Assembly: GCA_021735725.1 (NCBI GenBank)
Contig: JAIPGS010000025.1
Location: 1 to 10,703 of the forward strand
Length of the DNA stretch: 10,703 nt
Direction: 5' to 3'
From: Candidatus Babeliales bacterium
GTDB lineage: Bacteria; Babelota; Babeliae; Babelales; CAIQNR01
Below the pieces are notes generated by a model, which ran no database searches, was not told where the DNA came from, and saw only the letters and a list, made by a program, of their open reading frames with translations. Positions 1-6,561 of this stretch are shown here, piece by piece. Position numbers and translations under genes: made by a program. Position 1 is the stretch's first letter, and each line of letters begins with the position of its first letter.

Positions 1-1232
1 ACATTTTGAGTTTGTAGCATACTATTTCCAGTAAGAGCTTTATTGTAAAAAACACTTAAATGTGGGTGATATTTTTTACCCTCTTTTGAAAAGTCATAAT
101 CAATAGATGTATGAATTGAATGCATGTTCCATGCTTGTAATCTATCATCTCTATTTATAGTTGCAGTTGCAAATGTTGTTAAATCATCAGCAAGCAAGGT
201 TGTTGCTTTTTGTGATGCATAACTATAACCAACCATTAATGAAAGTCCGCTTGCAATATGATCAGCTTTAAAATATGTTCCTGCATCAAACAGATCTCCA
301 AGATCACGCCGTGCATAACCAAGACCTAGTTTCATAAAACCAGTTTGACGGTCATTTGTTTGCATTCTGAGTCTTTTTGTATTTTTAAGGAAGAATGTTC
401 CGCCAACATGAGCACCCCAAGTTATCCATTCGTATGCTCCAACAGCAACGTCAAAAGAAACAGGAAATCCTACGTGTCCGTCATAACCAGCTGCTAAAGA
501 ATACGCTTTGTTTTCGTCTCTTTTTTTTCCTGATCCTGTTGAAACACCAGCACGAATTGTTGCATCAATATAATCAAAAAAAGAATGTTGGTTATCATTA
601 TAAGTCCAACCACCATTAACAACAATGTCACCAATTCCTGTGTTTTTTACATCTGCTTTGCTCATTCCATAAAGAGCAAGGTGTGTATCTAAACCAGAAA
701 TAAGAGCAGCCCATGCAGGGTCAGCAAGTTGTACTGCTCCAGCAACAGAGTTTGTTACCGCAACATTTTTAATATTTCTTTGGCTTACAGGAACAATAAC
801 TTCTAGAAAAAAACCACGTTTAAATGTATGAGCTACAGAAAATTCCATATCAAATCCAGAATATTTTCCTGCCATATCAATTTTAGAAGTGTTTCCGGCA
901 GCAGGAGCAGCTCCAACTGCACGCCACGCATTATCAGTAATAATTTGAGCAGCTGTCATTCCTGTTGGTACCGCAACACCATTAAGAAGACTTGATACTT
1001 CTTGGTATCCGTAAACGTCTAATGCGTTAACTTGTGCCTTACTTCCATTTTTACCTTTTTTTGCAAAACTGCCAGAAAGGTTGAGGTTAAAACTTGTAAG
1101 ACATGCCTTATCAGGGCGAGTTTCTGAACGATAGGTGCCAGCGCGATAAAAGTTCAGCGAACCAAGAGCGGATGCTGGAACTAAAAGTAACGAGAGCATG
1201 AAAAATGCTCTTGAAATATACGTTTTTTGCAT
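1..1232 (-). CDS. Probable outer-membrane beta-barrel protein, C-terminus beyond the left edge
   Basis: This reading frame is open from an ATG at 1232 to the window edge, giving about 410 residues with no stop, so the gene is partial. The start is supported by a purine-rich AGGAAGGAAG stretch just upstream and by a classical signal peptide: MQKTYISRAFF, then a hydrophobic MLSLLLVPA core, then an ALG/S cleavage region near residue 24. The mature part has no long hydrophobic helix. It shows alternating polar/nonpolar segments rich in Gly, aromatic residues and Asn, such as GFFLEVIVPVSQ, DIVVNGGWTY, ATIRAGVSTG, HVGGTFFL and GLSLMVGYSY, separated by polar loops. This is typical of transmembrane beta-strands in porins and outer-membrane transport proteins. 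One long Ala/Thr-rich loop lies near residues 85-115. I do not recognise the family. The last strand, which normally ends in an aromatic residue, must lie left of the window. Inference: an abundant porin or surface protein exported by Sec and inserted by the Bam complex. Confidence 0.8.
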   Translation of the reverse strand, partial: MQKTYISRAFFMLSLLLVPASALGSLNFYRAGTYRSETRPDKACLTSFNLNLSGSFAKKGKNGSKAQVNALDVYGYQEVSSLLNGVAVPTGMTAAQIITDNAWRAVGAAPAAGNTSKIDMAGKYSGFDMEFSVAHTFKRGFFLEVIVPVSQRNIKNVAVTNSVAGAVQLADPAWAALISGLDTHLALYGMSKADVKNTGIGDIVVNGGWTYNDNQHSFFDYIDATIRAGVSTGSGKKRDENKAYSLAAGYDGHVGFPVSFDVAVGAYEWITWGAHVGGTFFLKNTKRLRMQTNDRQTGFMKLGLGYARRDLGDLFDAGTYFKADHIASGLSLMVGYSYASQKATTLLADDLTTFATATINRDDRLQAWNMHSIHTSIDYDFSKEGKKYHPHLSVFYNKALTGNSMLQTQN

Positions 1233-1257
1233 ATACTTCCTTCCTTTTTATTTATGG

Positions 1258-1285
1258 TTAATAAAACTTCAATACTACCATTCAA
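1258..1285 (-). promoter_or_regulatory. Candidate promoter of the outer-membrane protein gene
   Basis: On the minus strand a TTGAAT -35-like box (1280-1285) lies 16 bases before a TATTAA -10-like box (1258-1263), about 25 bases upstream of the start codon. Both boxes match the sigma70 consensus only partly and the region is AT-rich, so chance matches are likely. Confidence 0.3.
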
Positions 1286-1335
1286 GATTTAGTAAAGTTT
1301 GTATTAAAAGTAAAGAGTTTTGTGATAAATAAAAA

Positions 1336-1355
1336 ATGGTGAGGGTTTTCACCAT
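1336..1355. promoter_or_regulatory. Perfect 7-bp inverted repeat, candidate operator upstream of grpE
   Basis: ATGGTGA (1336-1342) is followed after six bases by its exact reverse complement TCACCAT (1349-1355). It lies in the divergent region between the outer-membrane protein gene and grpE and overlaps the proposed grpE -35 box. It is G+C-richer than its surroundings and no T-run follows it, so a DNA-binding dyad is more likely than a terminator. It does not match the CIRCE heat-shock operator. The regulator is unknown. Confidence 0.4.
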
Positions 1356-1374
1356 CATAGAAATGTGGTAGAGT
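1346..1374 (+). promoter_or_regulatory. Candidate extended -10 promoter of grpE
   Basis: TTTTCA (1346-1351) lies 17 bases before TAGAGT (1369-1374), which is preceded by a TG dinucleotide as in extended -10 promoters. Each hexamer matches consensus at four of six positions. The expected start of transcription is near 1381, giving a leader of about 45 bases that contains the strong grpE ribosome binding site. The right arm of the inverted repeat overlaps the -35 box, so a bound protein could repress. Confidence 0.35.
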
Positions 1375-1425
1375 AAACTTATTGAGTAAATTATAAAAGT
1401 ACAATTATTTTAAGGAGGTCTTTAT

Positions 1426-2046
1426 ATGTTTGGACCATTCAAAAAAAATGCAGAAAAAGATGAAAAAGAGTTTGAAAAGGAAGAACAGGGAGATACAATG
1501 TCTTCAGAAGAAGGTGGAATGAGTCATGAATCTGAAAGCTTTGAAACAAATAAAGATTCTGAAGTTCATACATCTGATGTTGAAATAAACCAAGATCAAA
1601 ATGAAGCATGTTTAGCAGAACTTGCTCATACAAAAGATCAATTAGTACGTTTAGGTGCTGATTTTCAAAATTATAAAAAACGGGTAGAAAAAGATCGGTC
1701 TCAGTGGATGCACATGATTCAATCTGATTTAATGGTTGACCTTCTTCCTATTATTGATGATTTTGATAGAGCTTTAGATGAAGCGGATAAAAAAGAAGTT
1801 GACGAATCTGTTGCTCAATGGATGCAAGGATTCAAAATGATTCATAAAGCGTTTTATGATTATTTAAAAAAACAAGATATTGCGCCAATAGAACAGGTTA
1901 CAACATTTGATCCTGAATTGCATGAAGCACTTATGCATGTTGAATCTGAAAATCATCAAGAAGGTGATATTGTTCAAGTTCTGCAGCGTGGATTTACATT
2001 GAAGGGCAAAGTTATTCGTCCTGCAAAAGTATCTGTTTGTAAATAA
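1426..2046 (+). CDS. grpE: GrpE, nucleotide exchange factor for DnaK (HSP70)
   Basis: GrpE is a cytoplasmic co-chaperone that releases ADP from DnaK so that ATP can bind and substrate leave. The 206-residue length is normal. Residues 1-58 are acidic, Glu/Ser-rich and probably disordered. Residues 59-105 form the long dimerising helix, with the family pattern RLGADFQNYKKRVEKDR (75-91). Residues 106-155 continue the helical region (DLLPIIDDFDRALDEA). The C-terminal beta domain contacts DnaK and ends with the hallmark VLQRGFTLKGKVIRPAKVSV (185-204). A near-perfect AAGGAGG ribosome binding site (1412-1418) lies seven bases before the ATG, which fixes the start. The gene stands alone: dnaK, dnaJ and hrcA are not adjacent, and no CIRCE element is visible. 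It ends in a strong symmetric terminator. The identity is secure from the C-terminal motif and overall architecture. Confidence 0.96.
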   Translation: MFGPFKKNAEKDEKEFEKEEQGDTMSSEEGGMSHESESFETNKDSEVHTSDVEINQDQNEACLAELAHTKDQLVRLGADFQNYKKRVEKDRSQWMHMIQSDLMVDLLPIIDDFDRALDEADKKEVDESVAQWMQGFKMIHKAFYDYLKKQDIAPIEQVTTFDPELHEALMHVESENHQEGDIVQVLQRGFTLKGKVIRPAKVSVCK

Positions 2047-2074
2047 AAAAGGGGGAAAAGTTTCCCCCTTTTTT
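2045..2074. terminator. Bidirectional intrinsic terminator between convergent genes
   Basis: Six A, then GGGGG and AAA, a short centre, TTT and CCCCC, then six T form a fully symmetric hairpin with an A-run on one side and a T-run on the other. It therefore terminates on both strands. It starts inside the grpE stop codon and sits 15 bases past the end of the convergent RMD1-like gene, so one element closes both units. Confidence 0.9.
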
Positions 2075-2089
2075 ATTATATAAATGTAT

Positions 2090-3196
2090 CTATTTAAAAA
2101 TACCAACAAGTAATTCTACAAAAATTAAGATGGTAATCAGAAGAGAGAACATATCTTCACGAATTGCGTTTACTTTACTTTGATAAATAGTTTTTACATC
2201 ACGAATGATAGCAAGTTTTTTTTCGATTGAAACATGCCATTCATTCAGTTCAAAAGTATCAACAAGAAGATTATAAATTTCTGAATAATATGCTTCGCCG
2301 CCTGTTTTAATGGTGTTTCCAAGACGTTCGGTAATTACTGAAATATCAACTTTCATTTTAGAAAGTTCACCAATAGCATCATACATTGTTCCGATAAAGG
2401 GTAAACAATTTCTCCATGATGGTTTTTCAAGTGTGTTTTGATACACAGCATCAAGTTTGTTATCAAGAAGATCATCAAAATACTGAAGTTCAACTTGTTG
2501 AATCAAAGCAAGTTCAAAGAAATCAAAAAGTTCTTCTGGAGATTTGTCATACACAAATGCTGCTTCTGTATCAATAACTACTAAATCTTCTCGGTAATAT
2601 CCTGTTGCAGATTCAAGAATATCTTCTACTTGTTGTTCAGAAAGTGTTGTTTTTTCAAATCGAAGTGTAGAAGCAATAAGAGCTCCATATTGTTCCCGTA
2701 ATTTTTTAGAATCTTTTAATGATTCTTTAGGATCAATTTGAATCACAAGATAATGATTTTTTTTGTGAAAAAATTTAGGTTGTGAAACATGAGAAGTAAT
2801 TTTTAAAAAGAGTTGGTGCACATCATCAATACTTTGTTCTTGATACTGAGCATGAAGATCATTTATTTTTTCACGAAGACTTTCAAGCGTTCCTTTAAAA
2901 GGAATCTGATAGACGGTAGAAATTACACCAAAATGATGAATATTTGCATAAAGTGCTTTAGTCAGTCCATTGTGAGACTTTAATTCAACAGTTAACGGTT
3001 TATGGTAACTGCGTAAATAACTTGGAAGTTCACGAGGGGTTATATACAAAGCAAGATTTTTTTTAGCTGCTTTTAAATTAATGTCTTCACCAACATCAAA
3101 AGTATAAAAAAAGTTTATGTTGCCTGAAAATATTTGTTCATCTTCTTTCTGATGCATGAGATGAGTGCTCATTTCGTTATTATTATTATTATTCAT
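2090..3196 (-). CDS. RMD1/DUF155 family (COG1723-like) membrane-anchored protein
   Basis: This 368-residue protein has the layout of the RMD1/RMND1/YagE (DUF155) family: a mixed alpha/beta N-terminal part (about 25-215), then a helical region (220-345) and one C-terminal membrane helix (about 349-366, SLLITILIFVELLVGIF) ending at FK. Family-like landmarks are a YREDLVVID segment (201-209), ITERLGNTIK (288-297), YYSEIYNLL (303-311), NEWHVSIEKKLAIIRDV (318-334) and NAIREDMFSLLITILIFVEL (343-362). Eukaryotic relatives act in mitochondria (RMND1 supports mitochondrial translation); the bacterial role is unknown. The gene starts inside the end of the upstream secreted-protein gene with an 8-base overlap and has no ribosome binding site, which points to translational coupling. 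The N-terminus is MNNNNNNE, encoded by an AAT repeat. A second ATG at codon 9 (3172) is an alternative start, but it too lacks a ribosome binding site. Confidence 0.75.
   Translation of the reverse strand: MNNNNNNEMSTHLMHQKEDEQIFSGNINFFYTFDVGEDINLKAAKKNLALYITPRELPSYLRSYHKPLTVELKSHNGLTKALYANIHHFGVISTVYQIPFKGTLESLREKINDLHAQYQEQSIDDVHQLFLKITSHVSQPKFFHKKNHYLVIQIDPKESLKDSKKLREQYGALIASTLRFEKTTLSEQQVEDILESATGYYREDLVVIDTEAAFVYDKSPEELFDFFELALIQQVELQYFDDLLDNKLDAVYQNTLEKPSWRNCLPFIGTMYDAIGELSKMKVDISVITERLGNTIKTGGEAYYSEIYNLLVDTFELNEWHVSIEKKLAIIRDVKTIYQSKVNAIREDMFSLLITILIFVELLVGIFK
3179..3193. repeat. ATT/AAT trinucleotide microsatellite in a start region
   Basis: Five perfect ATT units (AAT on the coding strand), followed by AAC, directly follow the start codon of the RMD1-like gene and encode six Asn. 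The same bases carry the TAA stop of the overlapping upstream gene. Gain or loss of units would change the number of Asn but not the reading frame. Confidence 0.8.
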
Positions 3197-4463
3197 ATAT
3201 TATTTTTTTATAGAAACGTATACATACGTTTTTTAGAGAGATAACCCAATTTTTTATTGTTTGTAAACTTTCTGAAACAATTTTTTTAAAAGTAAAGGAA
3301 TCAGGAGATGCGAGTTCTTTAATGGTTTCTTTTTCTGAATCTGCTTTCAGGTCAGGCACTTCAGGTTGTTTTTCTCGAGGCTTAAGCCCTGTAAATTTTC
3401 TTTCAACAGTTTTTATTTTTTTTTCATAAGTAAAAGATGGAACAGAGGGATAAATGCGTTTTGATGGTGTTTTTTTTGGTTCAGGAACACGCGAATGTGC
3501 ATGATTTTTAAAAGTTTTATTCTCAGGCATTATCACATCGGCATTCTTTTGTGGTGCAGCAGAAAGGGGTAAAGCACCTTCAATAACTTTTGCAGTTTCT
3601 CTTGTTTGTGGTTGTACCTGAAATTTTTGTTGATATGATGGATGTGACCTTGGGCCGTAGATTCTGTTATTGCGGTAAGGGGCAGAAGGTGTATTAAAGG
3701 TATTGATATTTTTATTTTTTTCTTGAGGATTTTTATTTTTGGGATCGTTTGTTTTTTCTGCAGAGGGATTTAATCGCATACTTCTTGATTCAGGTGTTGA
3801 ACGTTTAGCTGTTTTAGTATCTTTAGTTTCAGTATCATCTTCATCTTCATCCCTTTCGCCACTCGTATCAGAAGCATCTCTTTTTTTGTGCCGCGTTGTT
3901 GGTTGAAAATCTTCATTGTGTGATTCTTCAAGCGCTTTTTTTAGTAAATCTGATTCTTTATCTGTTAATAGTACACTTTTATTGTTTGTCTGTGAGGAAC
4001 TGTTTTGTAATGTAATTTGTACAGGAGAAGTGTTATCAGCTTGAGAAAGGAGTGCATTTGAATAATGGTTGTTTTTGTTTTTAAGAGAAAAAAGTAACTC
4101 TGCAAAATTATTATCATGTTCTCCTTCTTTTTGAAGTGTGATATTAATTTTTTGCGCAAGTCGTTCAAAATGATTTATAGGTACAGAAACAGTGGCTTCA
4201 TTGTTAGTTGCTTCTTCTGTTTCTTCTTGAGGAACAACATGAGAATTTTCATCTCTTAAAAGAGGTTCAGTTTGTGTGGTGATAGATGATGTAGTTGCAG
4301 GAAGAGCTGGGACAGCAACAGAAGGAGCATTTAAGGGTTGAGGTGAACGTGCAGGAAGAGCCGGTACAGCAAAAGAAATAGTATTGTCATCAGTTTGTGC
4401 ACCATAAAGTACAACTGTTGTGTGGCTTAAAGCCAGAGCTATTAAGGTAATATATCGTTTCAT
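3189..4463 (-). CDS. Unrecognised secreted low-complexity protein
   Basis: I do not recognise this protein. The start chosen is the ATG at 4463 (424 residues), because it begins a normal signal peptide (MKRYITLIALALSHTTVVLYGA, cleavage near residue 22) and has GGAG 13 bases upstream. An in-frame ATG at 4499 would add 12 basic residues before the signal peptide, has no ribosome binding site, and lies at or upstream of the predicted transcription start. The mature N-terminus is Pro/Ala/Ser/Thr-rich with AVPALPA twice. A short helical segment follows (NHFERLAQKINITLQ, then LLTDKESDLLKKALEE). After that comes a highly charged, probably disordered stretch including ERDEDEDDTE, and long Lys/Pro/Asn-rich linkers. 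The C-terminal 30 residues form a basic amphipathic helix (ESLQTIKNWVISLKNVCIRF). The gene overlaps the RMD1-like gene, with which it likely forms an operon. Plausible roles are a periplasmic, surface or effector protein; the sequence does not decide. Confidence 0.7.
   Translation of the reverse strand: MKRYITLIALALSHTTVVLYGAQTDDNTISFAVPALPARSPQPLNAPSVAVPALPATTSSITTQTEPLLRDENSHVVPQEETEEATNNEATVSVPINHFERLAQKINITLQKEGEHDNNFAELLFSLKNKNNHYSNALLSQADNTSPVQITLQNSSSQTNNKSVLLTDKESDLLKKALEESHNEDFQPTTRHKKRDASDTSGERDEDEDDTETKDTKTAKRSTPESRSMRLNPSAEKTNDPKNKNPQEKNKNINTFNTPSAPYRNNRIYGPRSHPSYQQKFQVQPQTRETAKVIEGALPLSAAPQKNADVIMPENKTFKNHAHSRVPEPKKTPSKRIYPSVPSFTYEKKIKTVERKFTGLKPREKQPEVPDLKADSEKETIKELASPDSFTFKKIVSESLQTIKNWVISLKNVCIRFYKKIIYE
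4296..4372 (-). repeat. Two near-identical 23-bp direct repeats encoding AVPALPA
   Basis: The 23-base segments at 4296-4318 and 4350-4372 differ at two positions and lie 54 bases (18 codons) apart, in frame. Each encodes VPALPA within AVPALPA in the mature N-terminus of the secreted protein. The near-identity at DNA level indicates a fairly recent in-frame duplication. Confidence 0.7.
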
Positions 4464-4505
4464 AATGATTCTATTTCTCCATTTCCATTTTACTTTCATA
4501 GTTAT

Positions 4506-4534
4506 AGTCTATCAAAAAAAGGGTTTAAAGACAA
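4506..4534 (-). promoter_or_regulatory. Candidate promoter of the secreted-protein/RMD1-like operon
   Basis: On the minus strand TTGTCT (4529-4534) lies 17 bases before TAGACT (4506-4511); an overlapping TATAAC (4501-4506) is a second possible -10. Transcription would start near 4494-4499. That is at or past the upstream ATG at 4499, which favours translation from the ATG at 4463. Confidence 0.4.
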
Positions 4535-4553
4535 TAGAAAGGCCTTTGTACGC

Positions 4554-4624
4554 TCTTATTAAGCTTAACATGCTGTTGTATAGAGAGTAAGAATGCATGA
4601 GTAGCATTTTCTTATTAAGCTTAA
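4554..4624. repeat. Pair of 15-bp direct repeats, each holding a TTAAGCTTAA palindrome
   Basis: TCTTATTAAGCTTAA occurs exactly at 4554-4568 and 4610-4624, 56 bases apart. Each copy contains the 10-base perfect palindrome TTAAGCTTAA. The right copy includes the lepA stop codon and the left lies upstream of the secreted-protein operon promoter. No strong terminator is visible after lepA, so this stretch is the whole intergenic signal. It could be a duplicated 3' end, a pair of protein sites, or a chance match in AT-rich DNA. Confidence 0.55.
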
Positions 4625-6441
4625 TCTTTTTTAAGAATAGTTAAAAACGCTTCTTGAGGGATTTCCACATTACCCACTTGTTTCATACGTTTTTTTCCTT
4701 TTTTCTGTTTTTCAAGGAGTTTACGTTTACGAGAAATATCACCACCATAGCATTTAGCAGTTACATTTTTACGCAATGCAGAAACAGTTTCACGGGCAAC
4801 AATGGTTCCACCAAGAGCTGCTTGAATAGCAACTTCAAAAAGTTGGCGATGAATAACTTTTCTTAATTTTCCAACAAGTTCTCTTCCAATAGTATGGGCA
4901 AATTCTTTATGAACAATCACAGAAAGCGCATCAACCGGTTTTCCATTCAGTAAGAAATCCATTTTTACTAAATCTGCTGGTTCATATCCCGCTATTTCAT
5001 AATCAAGACTTGCATATCCTGAACTGAGCGATTTTATTTCATCATAAAAATCGGATGCAACTTCATTTAAAGGAAGTTTGTATTTGATAATCATACGTGT
5101 GTGGTCAAGAGGATACATATCTTTTTGAACACCACGTTTTCTTTGGCATAATTCTAAAATGTTACCAATAAATTCTTGAGGAACAATAAGTGTTGCATCA
5201 ATCATTGGTTCATAAATAGTAGTTATATAATTACGTTCAGGGAAATCGGCAGGATTTTCAACTTCAATTTCAGTACCATTAGTAAGTGCTAATTTATAAC
5301 GAACACTTGGTGCTGTAATAATAATTTCAACATCATATTCTTGTTCAAGACGTTGCTTAAAAACATCCATATGTAACAGTCCAAGAAATCCGCAACGGTA
5401 CCCAAGACCAAGAGCAGGCGAACTTTTCTTTTCAATGCTTACACTTGCATCATTTAAAATAAGTTTTTCAATAGCGTCACGCAGTAATTCAAATTCAGTG
5501 TTTTCTACAGGAAATATTCCTGCAAATACCATTGGTTTTGCTCGTTTAAATCCAGGAAAAGGAGGAACAATTTCTTTTGATCTACAAATGGTATCACCAA
5601 TTTGCGCTTCTTTAATTGTTTTCATCCCTGTCACTAAATAACCAACTTGCCCTGAATAAAGAGCATCTGTGGGAACCAAGTCAGGCATCATTAACCCAAT
5701 TTCTAAAACATCATAACTTGTGTTTGCCTGTGCCAAAGTAATGCGATCCCCTTTTTTAATGGTGCCATCTTTGACGGCAATAAGGGTAATAATACCTCGG
5801 TAATCATCAAACCATGAATCAAATAATAATGCCTTTAAGGGTTTTTCAGGTTCGCATGTGGGAGCAGGAAGACGTTCAATAATAGCTTCTAAAATTTCTG
5901 TAATTCCCAGTCCTGTTTTTGCAGAAGCAAGAACAAGTTCATTTTCTTTAAAATCAAAAAGAGAATTCAGTTCACGAGCAACACGCGGAATATCAGCGGC
6001 TTGCATATCAATTTTATTAATAACCGGAATAATAGTAAGATCTTGTTCAAAAGCTAAATAAAAATTAGCCATTGTTTGTGCTTGCACTCCTTGGGCAGCA
6101 TCAACTAATAAAAGTGCTCCCTGACACGCGTATAATGAACGTGAAACTTCATACGTAAAATCAACGTGGCCGGGAGTATCAATAAGATTTAAGAGGTAAT
6201 CAACACCGTTATGGTTGTAAATCATGGAAGCTGTTTGTGCTTTTACGGTGATTCCTCGTTCTTTTTCAACTTGTAGTTTATCTAAAAATTGTTCATTTTT
6301 ATGACGTGTTGAAAGGGTTCCGGTAACTTCTAAGAGTCTATCAGATAATGTTGATTTGCCATGATCAATATGAGCGATCACAGAAAAATTTCTAATTTTG
6401 TCGGGAGTAAAAGTTTGAAGACGTTCTTTTGTTATTTCCAT
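4621..6441 (-). CDS. lepA: LepA / elongation factor 4, ribosome-associated translational GTPase
   Basis: LepA (EF4) is a cytoplasmic or membrane-associated GTPase that binds the ribosome; it has been linked to back-translocation, initiation and 30S biogenesis. The 606 residues match the family length of about 600. The G domain shows the P-loop AHIDHGKST (23-31), ERGIT switch region (61-65), DTPGH (88-92) and NKID (142-145). The EF-G-like beta-barrel and domain III-V equivalents follow, with GYRCGFLGLLHMDVFKQRLE being a strong LepA signature. The family-specific C-terminal domain is complete, with AKCYGGDISRKRKLLEKQK and a final VEIPQEAFLTILKKD. No lepB follows, unlike in E. coli, where lepA precedes lepB. 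The start ATG lacks a ribosome binding site; the usual place is taken by a 12-base palindrome. No frameshift or missing motif is seen. Confidence 0.97.
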   Translation of the reverse strand: MEITKERLQTFTPDKIRNFSVIAHIDHGKSTLSDRLLEVTGTLSTRHKNEQFLDKLQVEKERGITVKAQTASMIYNHNGVDYLLNLIDTPGHVDFTYEVSRSLYACQGALLLVDAAQGVQAQTMANFYLAFEQDLTIIPVINKIDMQAADIPRVARELNSLFDFKENELVLASAKTGLGITEILEAIIERLPAPTCEPEKPLKALLFDSWFDDYRGIITLIAVKDGTIKKGDRITLAQANTSYDVLEIGLMMPDLVPTDALYSGQVGYLVTGMKTIKEAQIGDTICRSKEIVPPFPGFKRAKPMVFAGIFPVENTEFELLRDAIEKLILNDASVSIEKKSSPALGLGYRCGFLGLLHMDVFKQRLEQEYDVEIIITAPSVRYKLALTNGTEIEVENPADFPERNYITTIYEPMIDATLIVPQEFIGNILELCQRKRGVQKDMYPLDHTRMIIKYKLPLNEVASDFYDEIKSLSSGYASLDYEIAGYEPADLVKMDFLLNGKPVDALSVIVHKEFAHTIGRELVGKLRKVIHRQLFEVAIQAALGGTIVARETVSALRKNVTAKCYGGDISRKRKLLEKQKKGKKRMKQVGNVEIPQEAFLTILKKD

Positions 6442-6444
6442 ACA

Positions 6445-6456
6445 CTAACCGGTTAG
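6445..6456. promoter_or_regulatory. lepA: 12-bp perfect palindrome just before the lepA start
   Basis: CTAACCGGTTAG is its own reverse complement and ends four bases upstream of the lepA ATG, where a Shine-Dalgarno sequence would normally lie. As RNA it could form only a weak stem around CCGG, so a DNA operator or other protein site fits better. The binding partner is unknown. Confidence 0.4.
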
Positions 6457-6478
6457 AGTGTTACTTTTTTGTATTCTT

Positions 6479-6484
6479 ACTATA
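6479..6484 (-). promoter_or_regulatory. lepA: Candidate -10 box of the lepA promoter
   Basis: TATAGT on the minus strand matches the -10 consensus at five of six positions, with very A/T-rich DNA upstream. No good -35 box sits at 16-18 bases. It would give a leader of about 30 bases containing the palindrome at 6445-6456. The 120-base gap to the preceding minus-strand gene also suggests that lepA has its own promoter. Confidence 0.35.
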
Positions 6485-6561
6485 ATTCAAGAATATCAAT
6501 TTTTTTATAATTGATTTGCTTATAGTGTAGAAAAAGCAGTGTAGAATGTAAAATAAATTAT

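Noticed and set aside
395..619. A 74-codon plus-strand reading frame
   Set aside because: It lies antisense to the outer-membrane protein gene, has low-complexity His/Gln/Leu content and no ribosome binding site; it is a shadow frame.
1233..1425. CIRCE heat-shock operator upstream of grpE
   Set aside because: No TTAGCACTC-N9-GAGTGCTAA-like sequence is present; only the unrelated ATGGTGA dyad is found.
4464..4499. Upstream ATG at 4499 as start of the secreted protein
   Set aside because: It lacks a ribosome binding site, would put 12 basic residues before the signal peptide, and lies at the predicted transcription start. A leaderless start there cannot be fully excluded.
4538..4547. Palindrome AAAGGCCTTT near the secreted-protein operon promoter
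   Set aside because: It is a ten-base loopless palindrome upstream of the -35 with no partner copy, short enough to occur by chance.
6495..6515. Inverted repeat ATCAATT/AATTGAT as terminator of the secreted helical protein gene
   Set aside because: The stem is seven almost pure A/T pairs and no T-run follows on the minus strand, so it is too weak to call.
6524..6546. Two AGTGTAGAA direct repeats 14 bases apart
   Set aside because: Nine-base repeats in AT-rich spacer DNA are weak evidence and no array continues on either side.
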